Below are positions 21,687-31,297 of a stretch of DNA of 40,937 bases, one piece after another. The stretch lies in the NCBI RefSeq assembly GCF_031181185.1, contig NZ_JAPSKZ010000010.1:1-40937 (forward strand), written 5' to 3'. Each line of letters starts with the position of its first letter. The first letter of the stretch is position 1. The notes beneath the pieces were generated by a model. The model was not told where the DNA came from. It saw nothing but the letters and a program-made list of their open reading frames with translations, and searched no databases. This DNA comes from Phenylobacterium sp. (lineage in GTDB: Bacteria > Pseudomonadota > Alphaproteobacteria > Caulobacterales > Caulobacteraceae). Both the position numbers and the translations under genes were made by a program.

Positions 21687-22307
21687 ATGTCGATCCTCAG
21701 CCGCCGCCTTCTCCTCGTCGCCGCCGCGGGCGCGAGCCTGGCGCTCGCCGGATGCAGCAACGGTGGCGGCGGAGCCGCCGCCTCCGCCGAAGACATGACC
21801 CTGGGCGATCCCAACGCGAAGGTGAAGGTCGTCGAGTACGCCTCGGTCACCTGCAGTCACTGCGCCGCGTTCAACGAGACCACGTTCCCGGCCTTCAAGG
21901 CCAAGTACATCGACACCGGCAAGGTGCATTACACCTTCAAGGAATTCCTGACGGCGCCCGAGCAGGTCGCCGCCGCCGGCTTCCTGATCGCCCGCTGCGC
22001 CGGCAAGGACAAGTATTTCACCGTCATCGATGCGCTCTTCCGCAGCCAGCAGGAAATGTTCCAGAGCGGCGACATGCGCGGCGGCCTGCTGCGGGTGGCG
22101 CAGTCGGCCGGCATGACCGAGCAGCAGTTCAACGCCTGCGTCCAGGATGAGAAGGCGCTGACCGCGCTGAACACCCGCGTGGAGAAGGCCATCCGGCAGG
22201 ACGGCATCTCGGCCACGCCGACGTTCGTCGTGAACGGCAAGAAGATCAAGGAAGGCGACATTACGCTTCCCGAACTCGACGCCGCCATCGCCGAGGCCTC
22301 GAAGTAG
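21687..22307 (+). CDS. DsbA-family thioredoxin-fold lipoprotein
   Basis: 206 residues. The N-terminus (MSILSRRLLLVAAAGASLAL, then AGC) is a lipoprotein signal with lipobox LALAGC and lipidated C23. The active site is C56-S-H-C59 in ASVTCSHCAAFN, on a DsbA/DsbG-type fold with GDPNAKVKVVEY before it. The cis-Pro loop is SATPTFVVNGK, followed by the C-terminal helix. Such proteins oxidise or isomerise disulfides in the periplasm. The adjacent gene is a paralogue (its ATG follows this stop directly), so they arose by tandem duplication. The promoter region contains two GANTC sites and a weak CtrA-like match. Confidence 0.92.
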   Translation: MSILSRRLLLVAAAGASLALAGCSNGGGGAAASAEDMTLGDPNAKVKVVEYASVTCSHCAAFNETTFPAFKAKYIDTGKVHYTFKEFLTAPEQVAAAGFLIARCAGKDKYFTVIDALFRSQQEMFQSGDMRGGLLRVAQSAGMTEQQFNACVQDEKALTALNTRVEKAIRQDGISATPTFVVNGKKIKEGDITLPELDAAIAEASK

Positions 22308-22931
22308 ATGGGCCCCCTGAGCCGCCGCGTCGCGCTGCTCGCAGGGTTGGGCCTCGCGGTCGGGCCGGGGCCGGCGCTCGGCCAGGCGGCTTACCCGTCT
22401 CCGGAGATGACGCTGGGCTCGGCCAAGGCGCCGGTCCACGTGGTGGAATACCTCTCGGTGAGTTGCTCGCACTGCGCCGACTTCAACGAACAGGTCTTTC
22501 CGTCGCTGAAGGCCAAGTACATCGACACGGGCAGGGTCCGCTGGACGTTCCGCGAGCTGCTGACGCCGCCGCAGCAGGTCGCCGCAGCGGGCTTTCTGCT
22601 CGCCCGCTGCGCCGGGCCGGGGAAGTACTTCAAGGTCGTCGACGAAGTCTTGCGCAGCCAGTCCCGCTGGAAGTCGGGGAACATCAAGCCGATCTTCGTC
22701 GAGATCGCCCAGAAGAACGGGCTGACCGAGGCCCAGTTCGAGGCTTGCCTGCGCGACCAGAAGGCGCTCGACGCGCTGGAGGCGCGGGTCCGCTACGCCG
22801 TCGAGACGGACAAGGTCCAGAGCACGCCGACCTTCTTCGTCAACGGCAAGCGCGTGGAGAGCGCCCAGGTGCCCTCGCTCGCCGAGATGGAAGCGGCTAT
22901 CGCAGCGGCGGCGAAAGGCGGGAGGCGCTGA
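22308..22931 (+). CDS. DsbA-family thioredoxin-fold periplasmic protein (paralogue of the preceding gene)
   Basis: 207 residues. A cleavable signal (MGPLSRRVALLAGLGLAVGP, then ALGQA) replaces the lipobox of its neighbour. The active site is C53-S-H-C56 in LSVSCSHCADFN, the cis-Pro loop is QSTPTFFVNGK, and stretches such as KAKYIDTG and RFLLARCAG-like sequence are shared with the upstream copy. It starts at the base after the upstream stop, so the two are translationally linked. One copy is membrane-anchored and one soluble, which suggests divided roles in disulfide chemistry. smc begins six bases after its stop. Confidence 0.92.
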   Translation: MGPLSRRVALLAGLGLAVGPGPALGQAAYPSPEMTLGSAKAPVHVVEYLSVSCSHCADFNEQVFPSLKAKYIDTGRVRWTFRELLTPPQQVAAAGFLLARCAGPGKYFKVVDEVLRSQSRWKSGNIKPIFVEIAQKNGLTEAQFEACLRDQKALDALEARVRYAVETDKVQSTPTFFVNGKRVESAQVPSLAEMEAAIAAAAKGGRR

Positions 22932-22937
22932 CCTAAG

Positions 22938-25900
22938 GTGCACTTCCAGCGGCTGCGCCTTTCGGGCTTCAAGTCCTTCGTCGATCCGACCGAGTTTCGG
23001 ATCGAACGGGGGGTGACGGGCATCGTCGGGCCGAACGGCTGCGGCAAGTCCAACCTGCTCGAGGCGCTTCGCTGGGTTATGGGCGCCAATTCCGCCAAGG
23101 CGATGCGCGCCGGCGGCATGGACGATGTGATCTTCGCCGGCAGTGGCAACCGGGCCGGCCGCAACCACGCCGAAGTGTCGCTGACCATCGACAACTCCGA
23201 CCACCGCGCGCCGGCCGCGTTCAACGACCATCCGGTGATTGAGGTGGTCCGCCGGATCGACCGGGGCGAGGGCTCCACCTACCGCATCAACGGCCGGGAA
23301 GTTCGCGCGCGCGACGTACAGTTGTTGTTTGCCGACGCCTCAACCGGCGCGAGTTCTCCGGCCCTCGTGCGCCAGGGGCAGATCTCCGAGCTGATCGCCG
23401 CCAAGCCCCAGAACCGCCGCCTGATCCTGGAAGAAGCCGCCGGGGTCTCGGGCCTTCACTCCCGTCGCCACGAGGCCGAGCTCCGCCTCCGGGCCGCCGA
23501 GGCAAACCTGGCGCGTCTGGACGATGTCGCATCCGAGCTCGAGAGCACGCTCTCGCGCCTGCGCCGCGAAGCCCGCCAAGCCGAGCGCTACAAGAAGCTC
23601 TCCGCCGAGATCCGCGCGCTGCAGGGTGCGGTGCTCTTCGCGAAGTACGCCGAGGCCAAGTCCGCCGCCGAGCGGCTGGCCGCCGAAGCCGCGGCCGCGA
23701 TCCGCGCCGTGGAGGAGACGGCCCGCGCCGCCGCCGCCGCGACGCTGCGCGCCGCCGCCGCCGAGGAGGCGCTAAAGCCCCTCCGCGAGGCTGAGACGAT
23801 CGCCGCCGCCGTGCTGCACAAACTGGCGATCGACAAAGACCGCCTCGACCGCGAGGAGGAGGCCCACGCCGCAGAACTCGCCCGCCTCTCCGGTGACCTT
23901 GAGCGGATCGACGCCGACCGCGCCCGCGAGGAGCACATCGTCGAGGACGCCGAGGTCGCGCTGAAGCGCCTGGTCGAGGACCTCGCCGCTGTCGAGGCCG
24001 CCATCGCCGCGGCGCCCGAGCGCGGTCCCGAGCTGGAAGCCGCCGTTCGCGCCGCGGAAGCCGCGCGCGCCGCCGCGGACGCCGAGGTCGAGCGCCTCGC
24101 CGGCGAGGTAGCCGCGCGCGAAGCGCACGTCCGCGCCGCCCGGACCCGCGTCGAGGAAGCCCACGGTCGCGTCGCTCGCACCCGCCGCGCGTTGGAGCAG
24201 GCGCGCCAGGAGCGGCAGGCGGTCGCCACGACGGCGAACCCCCAGGCCGTGCAGGCGAAGGCCGAGCTGGAAGCGGCGGAAAGCGCGCTGACCGCCGCGC
24301 GCGCAGCCTTGGACGCTGCCGAGGAAGAGCGGACCCAGGCCGTCGCGGCCGAGCTGGCCGCCCGTGACGCGGCCCGCAAGCTGGACGAACAATTTGGCCG
24401 CCTCACCGCGGAGGCCCGCGCGCTGGCCGGCCTGGTCGCACAGGCCAAGCGGGGCGGCTTCGCCCCGGCGCTGGACTCGGTCGCGCCCGACCGGGGCTAC
24501 GAAGCGGCCCTCGCCGCCGCGCTCGGGGACGACCTCGACGCCGCGCTCGATCCCGCCGCGCCTGCATTCTGGGGCGGCCGCGAGGCGCCCGCGCCGGCCT
24601 GGTCCGCGGGCGCAACCCCACTCGCGCCCCTGGTGAAGGCGCCGGCCGCGCTCGCGGCGCGTCTGGCCTATGTGGCGCTGGTCGAGCGGGCGGACGGCGA
24701 CCGGCTGCAGAAGCAGCTGCCGCCCGGCGGCCGCCTCGTCTCGCGCGAGGGCGACCTGTGGCGATGGGACGGCTTCACCGCGCGGGCGGAGGCGCCGAAG
24801 CCGGCCGCCGTGCGCCTCGAGCAGAAGACTCGGCTCGCCGAGATCGAGGCCGAGATCGAGAAGCTCGAGCCCAAGGTGAAGGCCGCGCGCGAGGCCCAGG
24901 CCGCCGCCGCCGAACGCCTGCGCAAGGCCGAGGAGGCGCTGCGCAACGCCCGCCGCGAGCCGCCGCAGCTGGAGCAGAAGGCCGCCCAGGCCCGCGGGGC
25001 CCTGCAACGCTTCGACCAGGAGGCTGCCCGCAATGAGGCGCGCGCGGCCTCGCTGGACGACCTGATCGGCCGCTTCGAGGCCGAACTGGCCGAGCACGAG
25101 GCGCAGCTGCAGGCGGCCACCGACGCCGCCTCGGGCGAGGCGGACAGCGGCGATCTGCCCGAACGTCTGGCGGCCGCGCGCGCGGCGTCGGCTTCCGCCC
25201 GCGAAGCCGCCGCGGCGGCGCGGGCCGCCTATGAGGCGGAGATCCGTGAGCGCGACGGCCGCACCCGCCGCCTGGAGTCGCTGACCCGCGACCGCGACGA
25301 CTGGGCCCGCCGGTCGGCGGCGGCGGCCAAGCGGCTGGAGCACCTGGCCGAGGTTCGCGCCAAGGCGCACGCCGCGCTCGAAGCCGCCAAGGCTGCGCCG
25401 TCGACGCTGGAAGCGCGTCGAGAGAGGCTGCTGGACGAGCTGTCGACGGCCGAGGCGCGCCGCGCCAAGACCTCGGACGCGCTCGCCGCCGCCGAGCACG
25501 AGCGGGCGGAGGCGGATCGCGCCCTGCGATCCGCCGAGGCGCAGGCGTCCGAAGCCCGCGAGCTGCGCGCAAGCTTCACCGCCCACTCCGAGGCCGCCGT
25601 CCAGCGGCTGGCGGAAGTCACGGCGATGATCCGCGACACGGCGCAGATGGAGCCCGAGGCGCTCGGCCGGAAGTTGGCGGACGAAGCCGTGGCGGTCCCG
25701 ACCGACGCGGAGGGCATGGAGGCGCACCTCTACAACCTGGAGCGCCAGCGCGAGGCGATCGGGCCGGTGAACCTGCGCGCCGACGAGGAGGCGACGGAGT
25801 ACGCCGCGCGCCTCGAGACGATGCAGGCGGAGCGCTCGGACCTGACCGGCGCAATCGCGCGGCTGCGGCAGGGGATCGACGAGCTGAACGGCGAGGGGCG

Positions 25901-26381
25901 CGAGCGCCTGACGGCGGCGTTCGGCGTCATCAACGAGCACTTCAAGACGCTTTTCCAGACCCTGTTCCAGGGAGGCCAGGCCGAGCTGCGGCTGGTCGAA
26001 TCGGACGACCCGCTGGAAGCGGGCCTGGAGATCTACGCCTGTCCGCCGGGCAAGCGGCTGGCGTCCATGAGCCTGATGAGCGGCGGCGAGCAGGCGCTGA
26101 CGGCGGCGGCGCTGATCTTCGCCGTGTTCCTGGCCCAGCCGGCCCCGATCTGCGTGCTGGACGAGGTGGATGCCCCGCTGGACGACGCCAACGTCGACCG
26201 GTTCTGCAACATGATCGACGAGATGTGCCACCGCACCGAGACGCGGTTCATCGTCATCACCCACAATCCGGTGACCATGGCCCGCACCGACCGGCTGTTC
26301 GGCGTGACGATGGCCGAACGGGGCGTCTCGCAGCTGGTGTCGGTGGACCTGCGGCAGGCCGAGGCCATGGCCGCGCAGTAG
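22938..26381 (+). CDS. smc: chromosome segregation ATPase SMC
   Basis: 1,147 residues. SMC dimers organise and segregate the chromosome by DNA loop extrusion with ScpA and ScpB. Walker A is GPNGCGKSN (31-39) after [14 protein letters not shown]; the Q-loop/R-loop region holds [19 protein letters not shown]. Two long Ala/Glu/Arg coiled coils flank a compact hinge near residues 505-640 ([19 protein letters not shown]). The signature [14 protein letters not shown] lies near residue 1048 and Walker B is [13 protein letters not shown]. The start is GTG 22938, with GGAGG 12 bases upstream inside the preceding gene. It likely belongs to the dsbA-pair transcript. Confidence 0.97.
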   Translation: MHFQRLRLSGFKSFVDPTEFRIERGVTGIVGPNGCGKSNLLEALRWVMGANSAKAMRAGGMDDVIFAGSGNRAGRNHAEVSLTIDNSDHRAPAAFNDHPVIEVVRRIDRGEGSTYRINGREVRARDVQLLFADASTGASSPALVRQGQISELIAAKPQNRRLILEEAAGVSGLHSRRHEAELRLRAAEANLARLDDVASELESTLSRLRREARQAERYKKLSAEIRALQGAVLFAKYAEAKSAAERLAAEAAAAIRAVEETARAAAAATLRAAAAEEALKPLREAETIAAAVLHKLAIDKDRLDREEEAHAAELARLSGDLERIDADRAREEHIVEDAEVALKRLVEDLAAVEAAIAAAPERGPELEAAVRAAEAARAAADAEVERLAGEVAAREAHVRAARTRVEEAHGRVARTRRALEQARQERQAVATTANPQAVQAKAELEAAESALTAARAALDAAEEERTQAVAAELAARDAARKLDEQFGRLTAEARALAGLVAQAKRGGFAPALDSVAPDRGYEAALAAALGDDLDAALDPAAPAFWGGREAPAPAWSAGATPLAPLVKAPAALAARLAYVALVERADGDRLQKQLPPGGRLVSREGDLWRWDGFTARAEAPKPAAVRLEQKTRLAEIEAEIEKLEPKVKAAREAQAAAAERLRKAEEALRNARREPPQLEQKAAQARGALQRFDQEAARNEARAASLDDLIGRFEAELAEHEAQLQAATDAASGEADSGDLPERLAAARAASASAREAAAAARAAYEAEIRERDGRTRRLESLTRDRDDWARRSAAAAKRLEHLAEVRAKAHAALEAAKAAPSTLEARRERLLDELSTAEARRAKTSDALAAAEHERAEADRALRSAEAQASEARELRASFTAHSEAAVQRLAEVTAMIRDTAQMEPEALGRKLADEAVAVPTDAEGMEAHLYNLERQREAIGPVNLRADEEATEYAARLETMQAERSDLTGAIARLRQGIDELNGEGRERLTAAFGVINEHFKTLFQTLFQGGQAELRLVESDDPLEAGLEIYACPPGKRLASMSLMSGGEQALTAAALIFAVFLAQPAPICVLDEVDAPLDDANVDRFCNMIDEMCHRTETRFIVITHNPVTMARTDRLFGVTMAERGVSQLVSVDLRQAEAMAAQ

Positions 26382-26428
26382 CCGCTGGCCGACGATACGT
26401 GGCGGACGTTCTGCCACACTCTTGGATT

Positions 26429-26447
26429 ATCGTTTAAAAACAACGAT
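26429..26447 (+). terminator. AT-rich hairpin after smc
   Basis: ATCGTT (26429-26434) pairs with AACGAT (26442-26447) around an A-rich seven-base loop. It is an AT-rich island in GC-rich DNA, 47 bases after the smc stop. The stem is short, so this is a weak terminator candidate. Confidence 0.3.
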
Positions 26448-26468
26448 CTACATACTTCCGACCTAACC

Positions 26469-26495
26469 TTGACGCACTGCACACGCGTCTATAGG
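26469..26495 (+). promoter_or_regulatory. promoter of the ATP synthase F0 operon
   Basis: TTGACG (26469-26474), the Caulobacter housekeeping -35, then a 15-base spacer and TATAGG (26490-26495), overlapping GTCTATAG that resembles the GCTANA-type -10. It lies about 60 bases before atpI, within an unusually AT-rich stretch. Confidence 0.5.
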
Positions 26496-26557
26496 TTCCG
26501 CGCGACTTCAAGCCCCCGCCGTGGCGGCGACGTCGCGGTCTTTTGGCCTTCCGACCC

Positions 26558-26914
26558 ATGCCGCAAACGGACCAGACGCGCGAAGAAGCGCTTCGGCGCC
26601 TGGATGCTCAGGCCAAGGCTCTCGAGGCGCGCACCGCGCCGAAGGAGCCTCAGGACTACGGCTCCAAGGCTGCGGGGTATGGCTACCGCCTGCTCGGCGT
26701 CCTGCTGGGCGGGCTGTTCGTGGGTATGGGCTTCGGCGCGCTCGCCGACGCCCTGCTCAAGACGGGGCCCTGGGGGATGATCGTCGGAGTCCTGGTGGGC
26801 TTCGTGGTGTCGATCTGGATGGCCGTCCGCTCAGCGCAGCGGATGTCCGCCGAGGCGGCGAGGGAATGGGGTCCTCCCAAGGACCTGCCCCTCGACGACG
26901 ACGAGGAAGATTGA
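26558..26914 (+). CDS. atpI: F0F1 ATP synthase assembly protein AtpI/AtpZ
   Basis: 118 residues with a charged N-terminus, a two-helix hairpin membrane domain (YRLLGVLLGGLFVGMGFG and WGMIVGVLVGFVVSIWMAVR) and an acidic C-terminus (LPLDDDEED). AtpI-type proteins help assemble the c-ring and insert it into the membrane. The gene heads the F0 operon, 16 bases before atpB, as in other alphaproteobacteria. The start is ATG 26558; a TTG at 26543 is in frame but unlikely. Confidence 0.9.
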   Translation: MPQTDQTREEALRRLDAQAKALEARTAPKEPQDYGSKAAGYGYRLLGVLLGGLFVGMGFGALADALLKTGPWGMIVGVLVGFVVSIWMAVRSAQRMSAEAAREWGPPKDLPLDDDEED

Positions 26915-26930
26915 GGGAGTTCGAGGCGGC

Positions 26931-27716
26931 ATGGCCGACCCGATGCACCAGTTCGAGATCCAGAAGATCGTGGATCTCCCCGATGTGACCATCCCCGGCG
27001 TGGGCGTCATCGACATGGCGTTCACGAACTCGACGCTCGCCATGACCGTGGCGGCGGCGGGCATCGCGCTCTTCTTCGGGCTGGCCACTGCGCGCGCCCA
27101 GGTCGTGCCGGGGCGCCTGCAGATGCTGGGCGAGTCGGCCTTCGGCTACATCGATGACCTTGTGACCTCCATCATTGGCGAAGAGGGGAAGAGGTTCTTC
27201 CCGTTCGTCTTCACCCTGTTTCTCTTCATTCTGGCGATGAACCTGCTGGGCCTGTTCCTGGTGTTCACGGCCACGTCGCAGCTCGCCGTCACGGCGACGC
27301 TTGCAGCAGTAACGATCCTGCTCGTGCTGATCGTGGGCTTCGCCCGCAACGGCCACAACATGTACAAGCTGTTCGTCCCCTCGGGCGTGCCCTGGTACAT
27401 GCTGATCCTGGTGACGCCGATCGAGCTGATCTCCTTCCTGCTCCGGCCGGTGACCCTGGCTCTCCGTCTCTTCGGCAACATGCTGGGGGGGCACGTGGCC
27501 CTGAAGGTGTTCGCCGGCTTCGTGGTCTCGCTGGGCGCCCTCGCCGCCGGCGGCGGCCTCGGCCTCCTCGGCATCCCCGGCGCCATGCTCTCGCTGGGCG
27601 GCGTCGTGGCGCTGACGGCGCTCGAATTCCTGGTGGCCTTCCTCCAGGCCTTCGTCTTCGCAGTTCTGGCCTGCGTCTATCTCAACGACGTGGTCAACCT
27701 CGGCCATCACCACTGA
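26931..27716 (+). CDS. atpB: ATP synthase F0 subunit a
   Basis: 261 residues. Subunit a forms the two proton half-channels against the c-ring in the inner membrane. The essential Arg lies in LALRLFGNMLGGHVALK, and the last helices read FLVAFLQAFVFAVLACVYL. The N-terminus MADPMHQFEIQKIVDLP fits alphaproteobacterial AtpB. The ATG is 16 bases after atpI; 57 bases separate it from atpE. Confidence 0.97.
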   Translation: MADPMHQFEIQKIVDLPDVTIPGVGVIDMAFTNSTLAMTVAAAGIALFFGLATARAQVVPGRLQMLGESAFGYIDDLVTSIIGEEGKRFFPFVFTLFLFILAMNLLGLFLVFTATSQLAVTATLAAVTILLVLIVGFARNGHNMYKLFVPSGVPWYMLILVTPIELISFLLRPVTLALRLFGNMLGGHVALKVFAGFVVSLGALAAGGGLGLLGIPGAMLSLGGVVALTALEFLVAFLQAFVFAVLACVYLNDVVNLGHHH

Positions 27717-27773
27717 CCGGCCGAGCCAAGTACCCCTTCAACCTTTCAACTTCGCAGTAGGACTAGGACAACA

Positions 27774-27998
27774 ATGGAAGCGGAAGCCGCTAAGTACATC
27801 GGCGCTGGTCTCGCGACCCTCGGCATGATCGGCGCGGGCATCGGCGTGGGCACCCTGTTCAGCGGGTTCCTGCAAGGCGCCACCCGCAATCCGTCGGCCG
27901 CTGGCGGCCAGTTCACGAACCTGATCCTGGGCGCGGCTCTGACCGAAGCCCTGGGCATTCTGGCCTTCGTGCTGGGCCTGCTGATCCTCTTCAGCTAA
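27774..27998 (+). CDS. atpE: ATP synthase F0 subunit c
   Basis: 74 residues, two helices. Subunit c forms the rotating ring. The polar loop RNPSA (R38-N39-P40) contacts the F1 stalk, and the proton-carrying acidic residue is E58 in ALTEALGIL. The first helix has the glycine-rich IGAGIGVGTL packing motif. A stable stem-loop follows the gene, before atpG. Confidence 0.97.
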   Translation: MEAEAAKYIGAGLATLGMIGAGIGVGTLFSGFLQGATRNPSAAGGQFTNLILGAALTEALGILAFVLGLLILFS

Positions 27999-28014
27999 GC
28001 GACAGACACTTGGA

Positions 28015-28043
28015 GCCGGCGGCGCCTTTCCGGCGACGTCGGC
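28015..28043 (+). promoter_or_regulatory. stem-loop between atpE and the b' gene
   Basis: Bases 28015-28026 pair with 28032-28043 as a 12-position stem with one G-T pair and one G-A mismatch, closing a five-base loop. It has no T-tract. In a transcript it could protect the atpE 3' end or attenuate downstream expression, helping the excess of subunit c over b/b'. That role is inference. Confidence 0.55.
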
Positions 28044-28073
28044 TTCGCGCCTTCTCAAGGACCTACAAGCCAG

Positions 28074-28691
28074 ATGGCGACTGAGTCCCAAACGCCGGCC
28101 ACCGGCGATCACGACGGCAATCCGGCCGCCGAAGCCGCCGAGGCCGTCCACGGCCACGAGGTTCCGGCCGGCACGTCCGAAGTCGCCCATCACGGCGGCG
28201 AGGGCGGCGGCCTGCCGCAGTTCCGCTTCGAGTACTGGGGCGGCCAGATCGTCTGGCTGCTGATCCTGTTCGCGATCCTCTATTTCCTGTTCGCGCGCGT
28301 CTTCACGCCGCGCTACCGGAAGATTGTCGAGACCCGTCAGGCCACCATCGCCGGCGCGCTGGAAGAAGCCCGCCGCGTGCAGGCGGACGCCGACGCCCAG
28401 GCGCAGGCCGTGAAGGCCGAGATCGACCAGGCCCGCGGCAACGCGCGCCGCATGGTCGCCGACGCCAACGCCAAGGCGGCGGCCGAGCTCGCTCAGAAGC
28501 AGGCCGCCGAAGACGCGCGGCTGAACGCCGAACTCGAGGCGGCGGAGCAACGCATCCGCGCCATGCGCGACAGCGCCATGAGCAACGTCGAAGCGGTGGC
28601 CACCGACACGGCCCAGGCGATCGTCGAAAAGCTCACCGGCGCGGCCGTGACGCCCGCTGAAGCCGGCGCCCTGCGCGCCGCCCGTTCGTAA
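28074..28691 (+). CDS. atpG: ATP synthase F0 subunit b' (second b-type subunit)
   Basis: 205 residues. A charged His/Gly-rich extension (1-55) is followed by one membrane helix (GGQIVWLLILFAILYFLFAR) and a long Ala/Glu/Gln coiled coil (KIVETRQATIAGALEEARRV onward). b' pairs with b to form the peripheral stalk in photosynthetic bacteria, chloroplasts and alphaproteobacteria. The first of the two b-type genes is usually b', also called atpG or atpF2. It ends 12 bases before atpF. Confidence 0.93.
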   Translation: MATESQTPATGDHDGNPAAEAAEAVHGHEVPAGTSEVAHHGGEGGGLPQFRFEYWGGQIVWLLILFAILYFLFARVFTPRYRKIVETRQATIAGALEEARRVQADADAQAQAVKAEIDQARGNARRMVADANAKAAAELAQKQAAEDARLNAELEAAEQRIRAMRDSAMSNVEAVATDTAQAIVEKLTGAAVTPAEAGALRAARS

Positions 28692-28703
28692 AGAGACCTA
28701 GCG

Positions 28704-29207
28704 ATGCCCGCATTCCTCAATCCGGCCGAGGCGGAATTCTGGGTCGGCGCCGGCCTGGTTATCTTCCTGGCGATCGTCTTCTTCGTGGCGAAGGCCCACA
28801 GGGCCGCCGCCGCGGCCCTGGACGCCAAGGCCGCGTCGATCCAAGCCAATCTGGATGAGGCCGCGCGGATTCGGGACGAGGCCCAGCGGCTGCTGAAAGA
28901 ACTGCAGGCCGAGCGCGCGGACGCCGAGCGTCAGGCCAAGGACATGCTGGCCAGCGCCGAGGCGCAGGTCCGGCAGTTCGAGGCTGACGCCAAGGCGAAG
29001 CTCGAGGAAGGCCTGGAGCGCCGGCGCCGGATCACGGAGCAGAAGATCGCCACCGCTGAGGCTCAGGCCGCGGCCGAGGTGAAGGCCGCCGCCGCCGAAC
29101 TCGCCGCGCAGATGGCCGAGCAGGTGCTGGCGCAACGAATCGCCGGCGCGAAGTCGGATCCGCTGGTCGACCGCGCGATCGGCCAGCTGGCCGGCAAGCT
29201 GCAGTAG
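28704..29207 (+). CDS. atpF: ATP synthase F0 subunit b
   Basis: 167 residues: a membrane helix near the N-terminus (FWVGAGLVIFLAIVFFVAKA), then a long coiled coil (RIRDEAQRLLKELQAERADA through EVKAAAAELAAQMAEQVLAQ). It forms the peripheral stalk with b'. It is the last gene of the F0 operon; its stop is only seven bases from the stop of the convergent membrane-protein gene. The F1 genes are not in this window, as is usual for alphaproteobacteria. Confidence 0.94.
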   Translation: MPAFLNPAEAEFWVGAGLVIFLAIVFFVAKAHRAAAAALDAKAASIQANLDEAARIRDEAQRLLKELQAERADAERQAKDMLASAEAQVRQFEADAKAKLEEGLERRRRITEQKIATAEAQAAAEVKAAAAELAAQMAEQVLAQRIAGAKSDPLVDRAIGQLAGKLQ

Positions 29208-29214
29208 AAGAGAT

Positions 29215-29601
29215 CTAGCGGCGGCGCTTGTAACGCCGCCGCATCTTCACGGCGAAGCGATAGCGGCTGGGAAGCACCACCCGCTCGATCCGCAGGTACT
29301 GCTGCCAGAACACCGGCAGGATTTCGGGGTCCCGACGCAGCAGACGGCGGATCGGATAGACCGTCTTCGGATGCGCCCGCTGGAACTTCACGAACTGGCG
29401 CTTCGCCCGGAACGAGTTCCTGAGCACGATCATCAGGCCGACCACGATCACAGGGATTCCGCCAGGACCCGGCAGCGGCGCGATCGCAATCCCAGCCACC
29501 ACGATCGCCAGGCCAAGCACGACCAGTCCGCCTCGAACGAAGCGGCCTACAACCTCGCGCGCGAGATCGTCCGTGGCGCGGTAGACGCGCAAAGAGGGCA
29601 T
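29215..29601 (-). CDS. small membrane protein with PGPGG motif
   Basis: About 128 residues. A hydrophobic hairpin (residues ~25-60) contains APLPGPGGIPVIVVGLMIVL, recalling the PGPGW putative transmembrane family, but here the motif ends GG rather than GW. The C-terminus is strongly basic (MRRRYKRRR), probably cytoplasmic. I use ATG 29601; GTG 29613 would add four residues. Two GANTC sites (29616-29620, 29691-29695) lie upstream. Function unknown. Confidence 0.7.
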   Translation of the reverse strand: MPSLRVYRATDDLAREVVGRFVRGGLVVLGLAIVVAGIAIAPLPGPGGIPVIVVGLMIVLRNSFRAKRQFVKFQRAHPKTVYPIRRLLRRDPEILPVFWQQYLRIERVVLPSRYRFAVKMRRRYKRRR

Positions 29602-29705
29602 GGCGAAAGACACGTGATTCAGACCTGGGAGCGCGCGGCGAAGCGGGGAGGTTCCGCCGTCACGCTTCAGATATGCGAACGCGCCCCGGACTCGTAAAGG
29701 CGAGG

Positions 29706-29729
29706 GCGCGTTAAATTTTCCTAACGCGC
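29706..29729 (-). terminator. hairpin after the gcv operon
   Basis: GCGCGTTA (29706-29713) pairs perfectly with TAACGCGC (29722-29729) around an AT-rich eight-base loop, three bases after the gcvPB stop in the transcribed direction. A good candidate for the operon terminator, though the following bases are not T-rich. Confidence 0.6.
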
Positions 29730-29731
29730 AG

Positions 29732-31297
29732 CTATTCCGCGGCTAATGGCGCCGGCGCCACAGTCGTGGGCTCCTCGCGCCACACCAGCTTGGGTTTTCG
29801 GGCGGCCAGGGTCTCGTCCAGGCGACGCATCGGCGCGAGATGGGGCGCACCCTTGAACCGCTCGGCGTCGCCCGCCTTCGCGGCCGCGGCCAGCGCCCGC
29901 AGGGCTTCGCAGAAGCGGTCGAGCTCTTGCTTGGACTCCGTCTCGGTCGGCTCGATCAGCATCGCCCCGTGCACGACCAGCGGGAAGTACATGGTCATGG
30001 GGTGGAAGCCCTCGTCGATCATCGCCTTGGCAAAGTCGAGGGTGGTGACGCTGGTGCCTTCCAGCCAAGCGTCGTCGAACAGCGCCTCGTGCATGCACGG
30101 GCCGTCGGGGAAAGCGGGCGTCATGACGTCCGAGAGCCGAGCCTTGACGTAGTTGGCGTTCAGCACGGCGTCCTCGGCGACCTGGCGCAGGCCGTCGGAG
30201 CCGTGGCTCAGCATGTAGGCCAGGGCCCGGACGAACATGCCCATCTGGCCGTGGAAGGCGCACAGGCGGCCGAAGCCGGCGTCCTGCTCGACGAGGTCGA
30301 AGCCGGCGACGCCGCTGACGATCCACGGGGCCGGGGCGAAGGGCGCCAGCGCCTCGGAGAGCACGACCGGGCCTGCGCCAGGACCGCCGCCGCCGTGGGG
30401 CGTGGAGAAGGTCTTGTGCAGGTTGATGTGCATGGCGTCGACGCCGAGGTCGCCGGGGCGGACCTTGCCGACGATGGCGTTGAAGTTGGCCCCGTCGCAG
30501 TAGAAGTAGGCGCCGGCGGCGTGGGTCAGGCGGCTGATCTCGAGGATGTCGCGTTCGAACAGGCCGCAGGTATTGGGGTTCGTGACCATGATCGCGGCGA
30601 CGTGGGGGCCGAGCTTGGCCTCGAGGTCGGCGAGGTCGACGCGACCGTCCGTGGTCTGAGCAATTTCGGTGACCGAGTAGCCGACGAAGGCGGCGGTGGC
30701 CGGGTTGGTGCCGTGGGCCGAGGTGGGGACCAGCACGGTGCGGCGGTCGCCCTGGCCGGCGGCCTCGTGGGCGGCCTTGATGCAGAGCAGGCCGCAGAGC
30801 TCGCCGTGGGCGCCGGCCTTGGGCGAGAGCGCCACGGCGGGCATGCCGGTCAGGGTCTTCAGCCAGTGGGCCAGGCGGTCCATCAGCGCCAGCGCGCCCT
30901 GGGTCGTCGAGACCGGCTGCAGCGGGTGCAGGTCGGCGAAGCCCGGCAGGCGGGCCATCTTCTCGTTGAGGCGCGGGTTGTGCTTCATCGTGCACGAGCC
31001 CAGCGGATAGAGCGCCAGGTCGATGGCGTGGTTCTTCTGCGACAGGCGCACGTAGTGGCGGACGGCCTCGGGCTCGGAGAGGCCCGGCAGCTTCAGGTCG
31101 TCGCGGACCAGGTCGCCGAGGTCCGAGGCGTCCAGCTCGCAGGCGGGCAGGTCGACGCCGGTCTTGTCCCAGCCGTCCAGCTCGAACAGCAGGGCCTCGT
31201 CCTGGAGGAGGGCGCGGCCGCCGGTCAGCGACTGGAAGCCGGCCGCGTCGGCCGAACCTTCGGGGCGGGTCGGGCGGCCCACGTTCTGCATGGTCAT
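29732..31297 (-). CDS. gcvPB: glycine dehydrogenase (decarboxylating) subunit 2
   Basis: 521 residues, the C-terminal half of P-protein in organisms with a split enzyme. With GcvPA it decarboxylates glycine and passes the aminomethyl group to lipoyl-GcvH. The PLP lysine is K295 in [17 protein letters not shown]. Also visible are [33 protein letters not shown] and NPNTCGLFE. Its ATG overlaps the gcvPA stop in an ATGA (31294-31297), ensuring equal translation. Confidence 0.97.
   Translation of the reverse strand: MTMQNVGRPTRPEGSADAAGFQSLTGGRALLQDEALLFELDGWDKTGVDLPACELDASDLGDLVRDDLKLPGLSEPEAVRHYVRLSQKNHAIDLALYPLGSCTMKHNPRLNEKMARLPGFADLHPLQPVSTTQGALALMDRLAHWLKTLTGMPAVALSPKAGAHGELCGLLCIKAAHEAAGQGDRRTVLVPTSAHGTNPATAAFVGYSVTEIAQTTDGRVDLADLEAKLGPHVAAIMVTNPNTCGLFERDILEISRLTHAAGAYFYCDGANFNAIVGKVRPGDLGVDAMHINLHKTFSTPHGGGGPGAGPVVLSEALAPFAPAPWIVSGVAGFDLVEQDAGFGRLCAFHGQMGMFVRALAYMLSHGSDGLRQVAEDAVLNANYVKARLSDVMTPAFPDGPCMHEALFDDAWLEGTSVTTLDFAKAMIDEGFHPMTMYFPLVVHGAMLIEPTETESKQELDRFCEALRALAAAAKAGDAERFKGAPHLAPMRRLDETLAARKPKLVWREEPTTVAPAPLAAE

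Noticed and set aside
23772-26417. 881-aa open frame antisense to smc
   Set aside because: Low-complexity Gly/Arg/Leu sequence opposite a gene with all SMC motifs.
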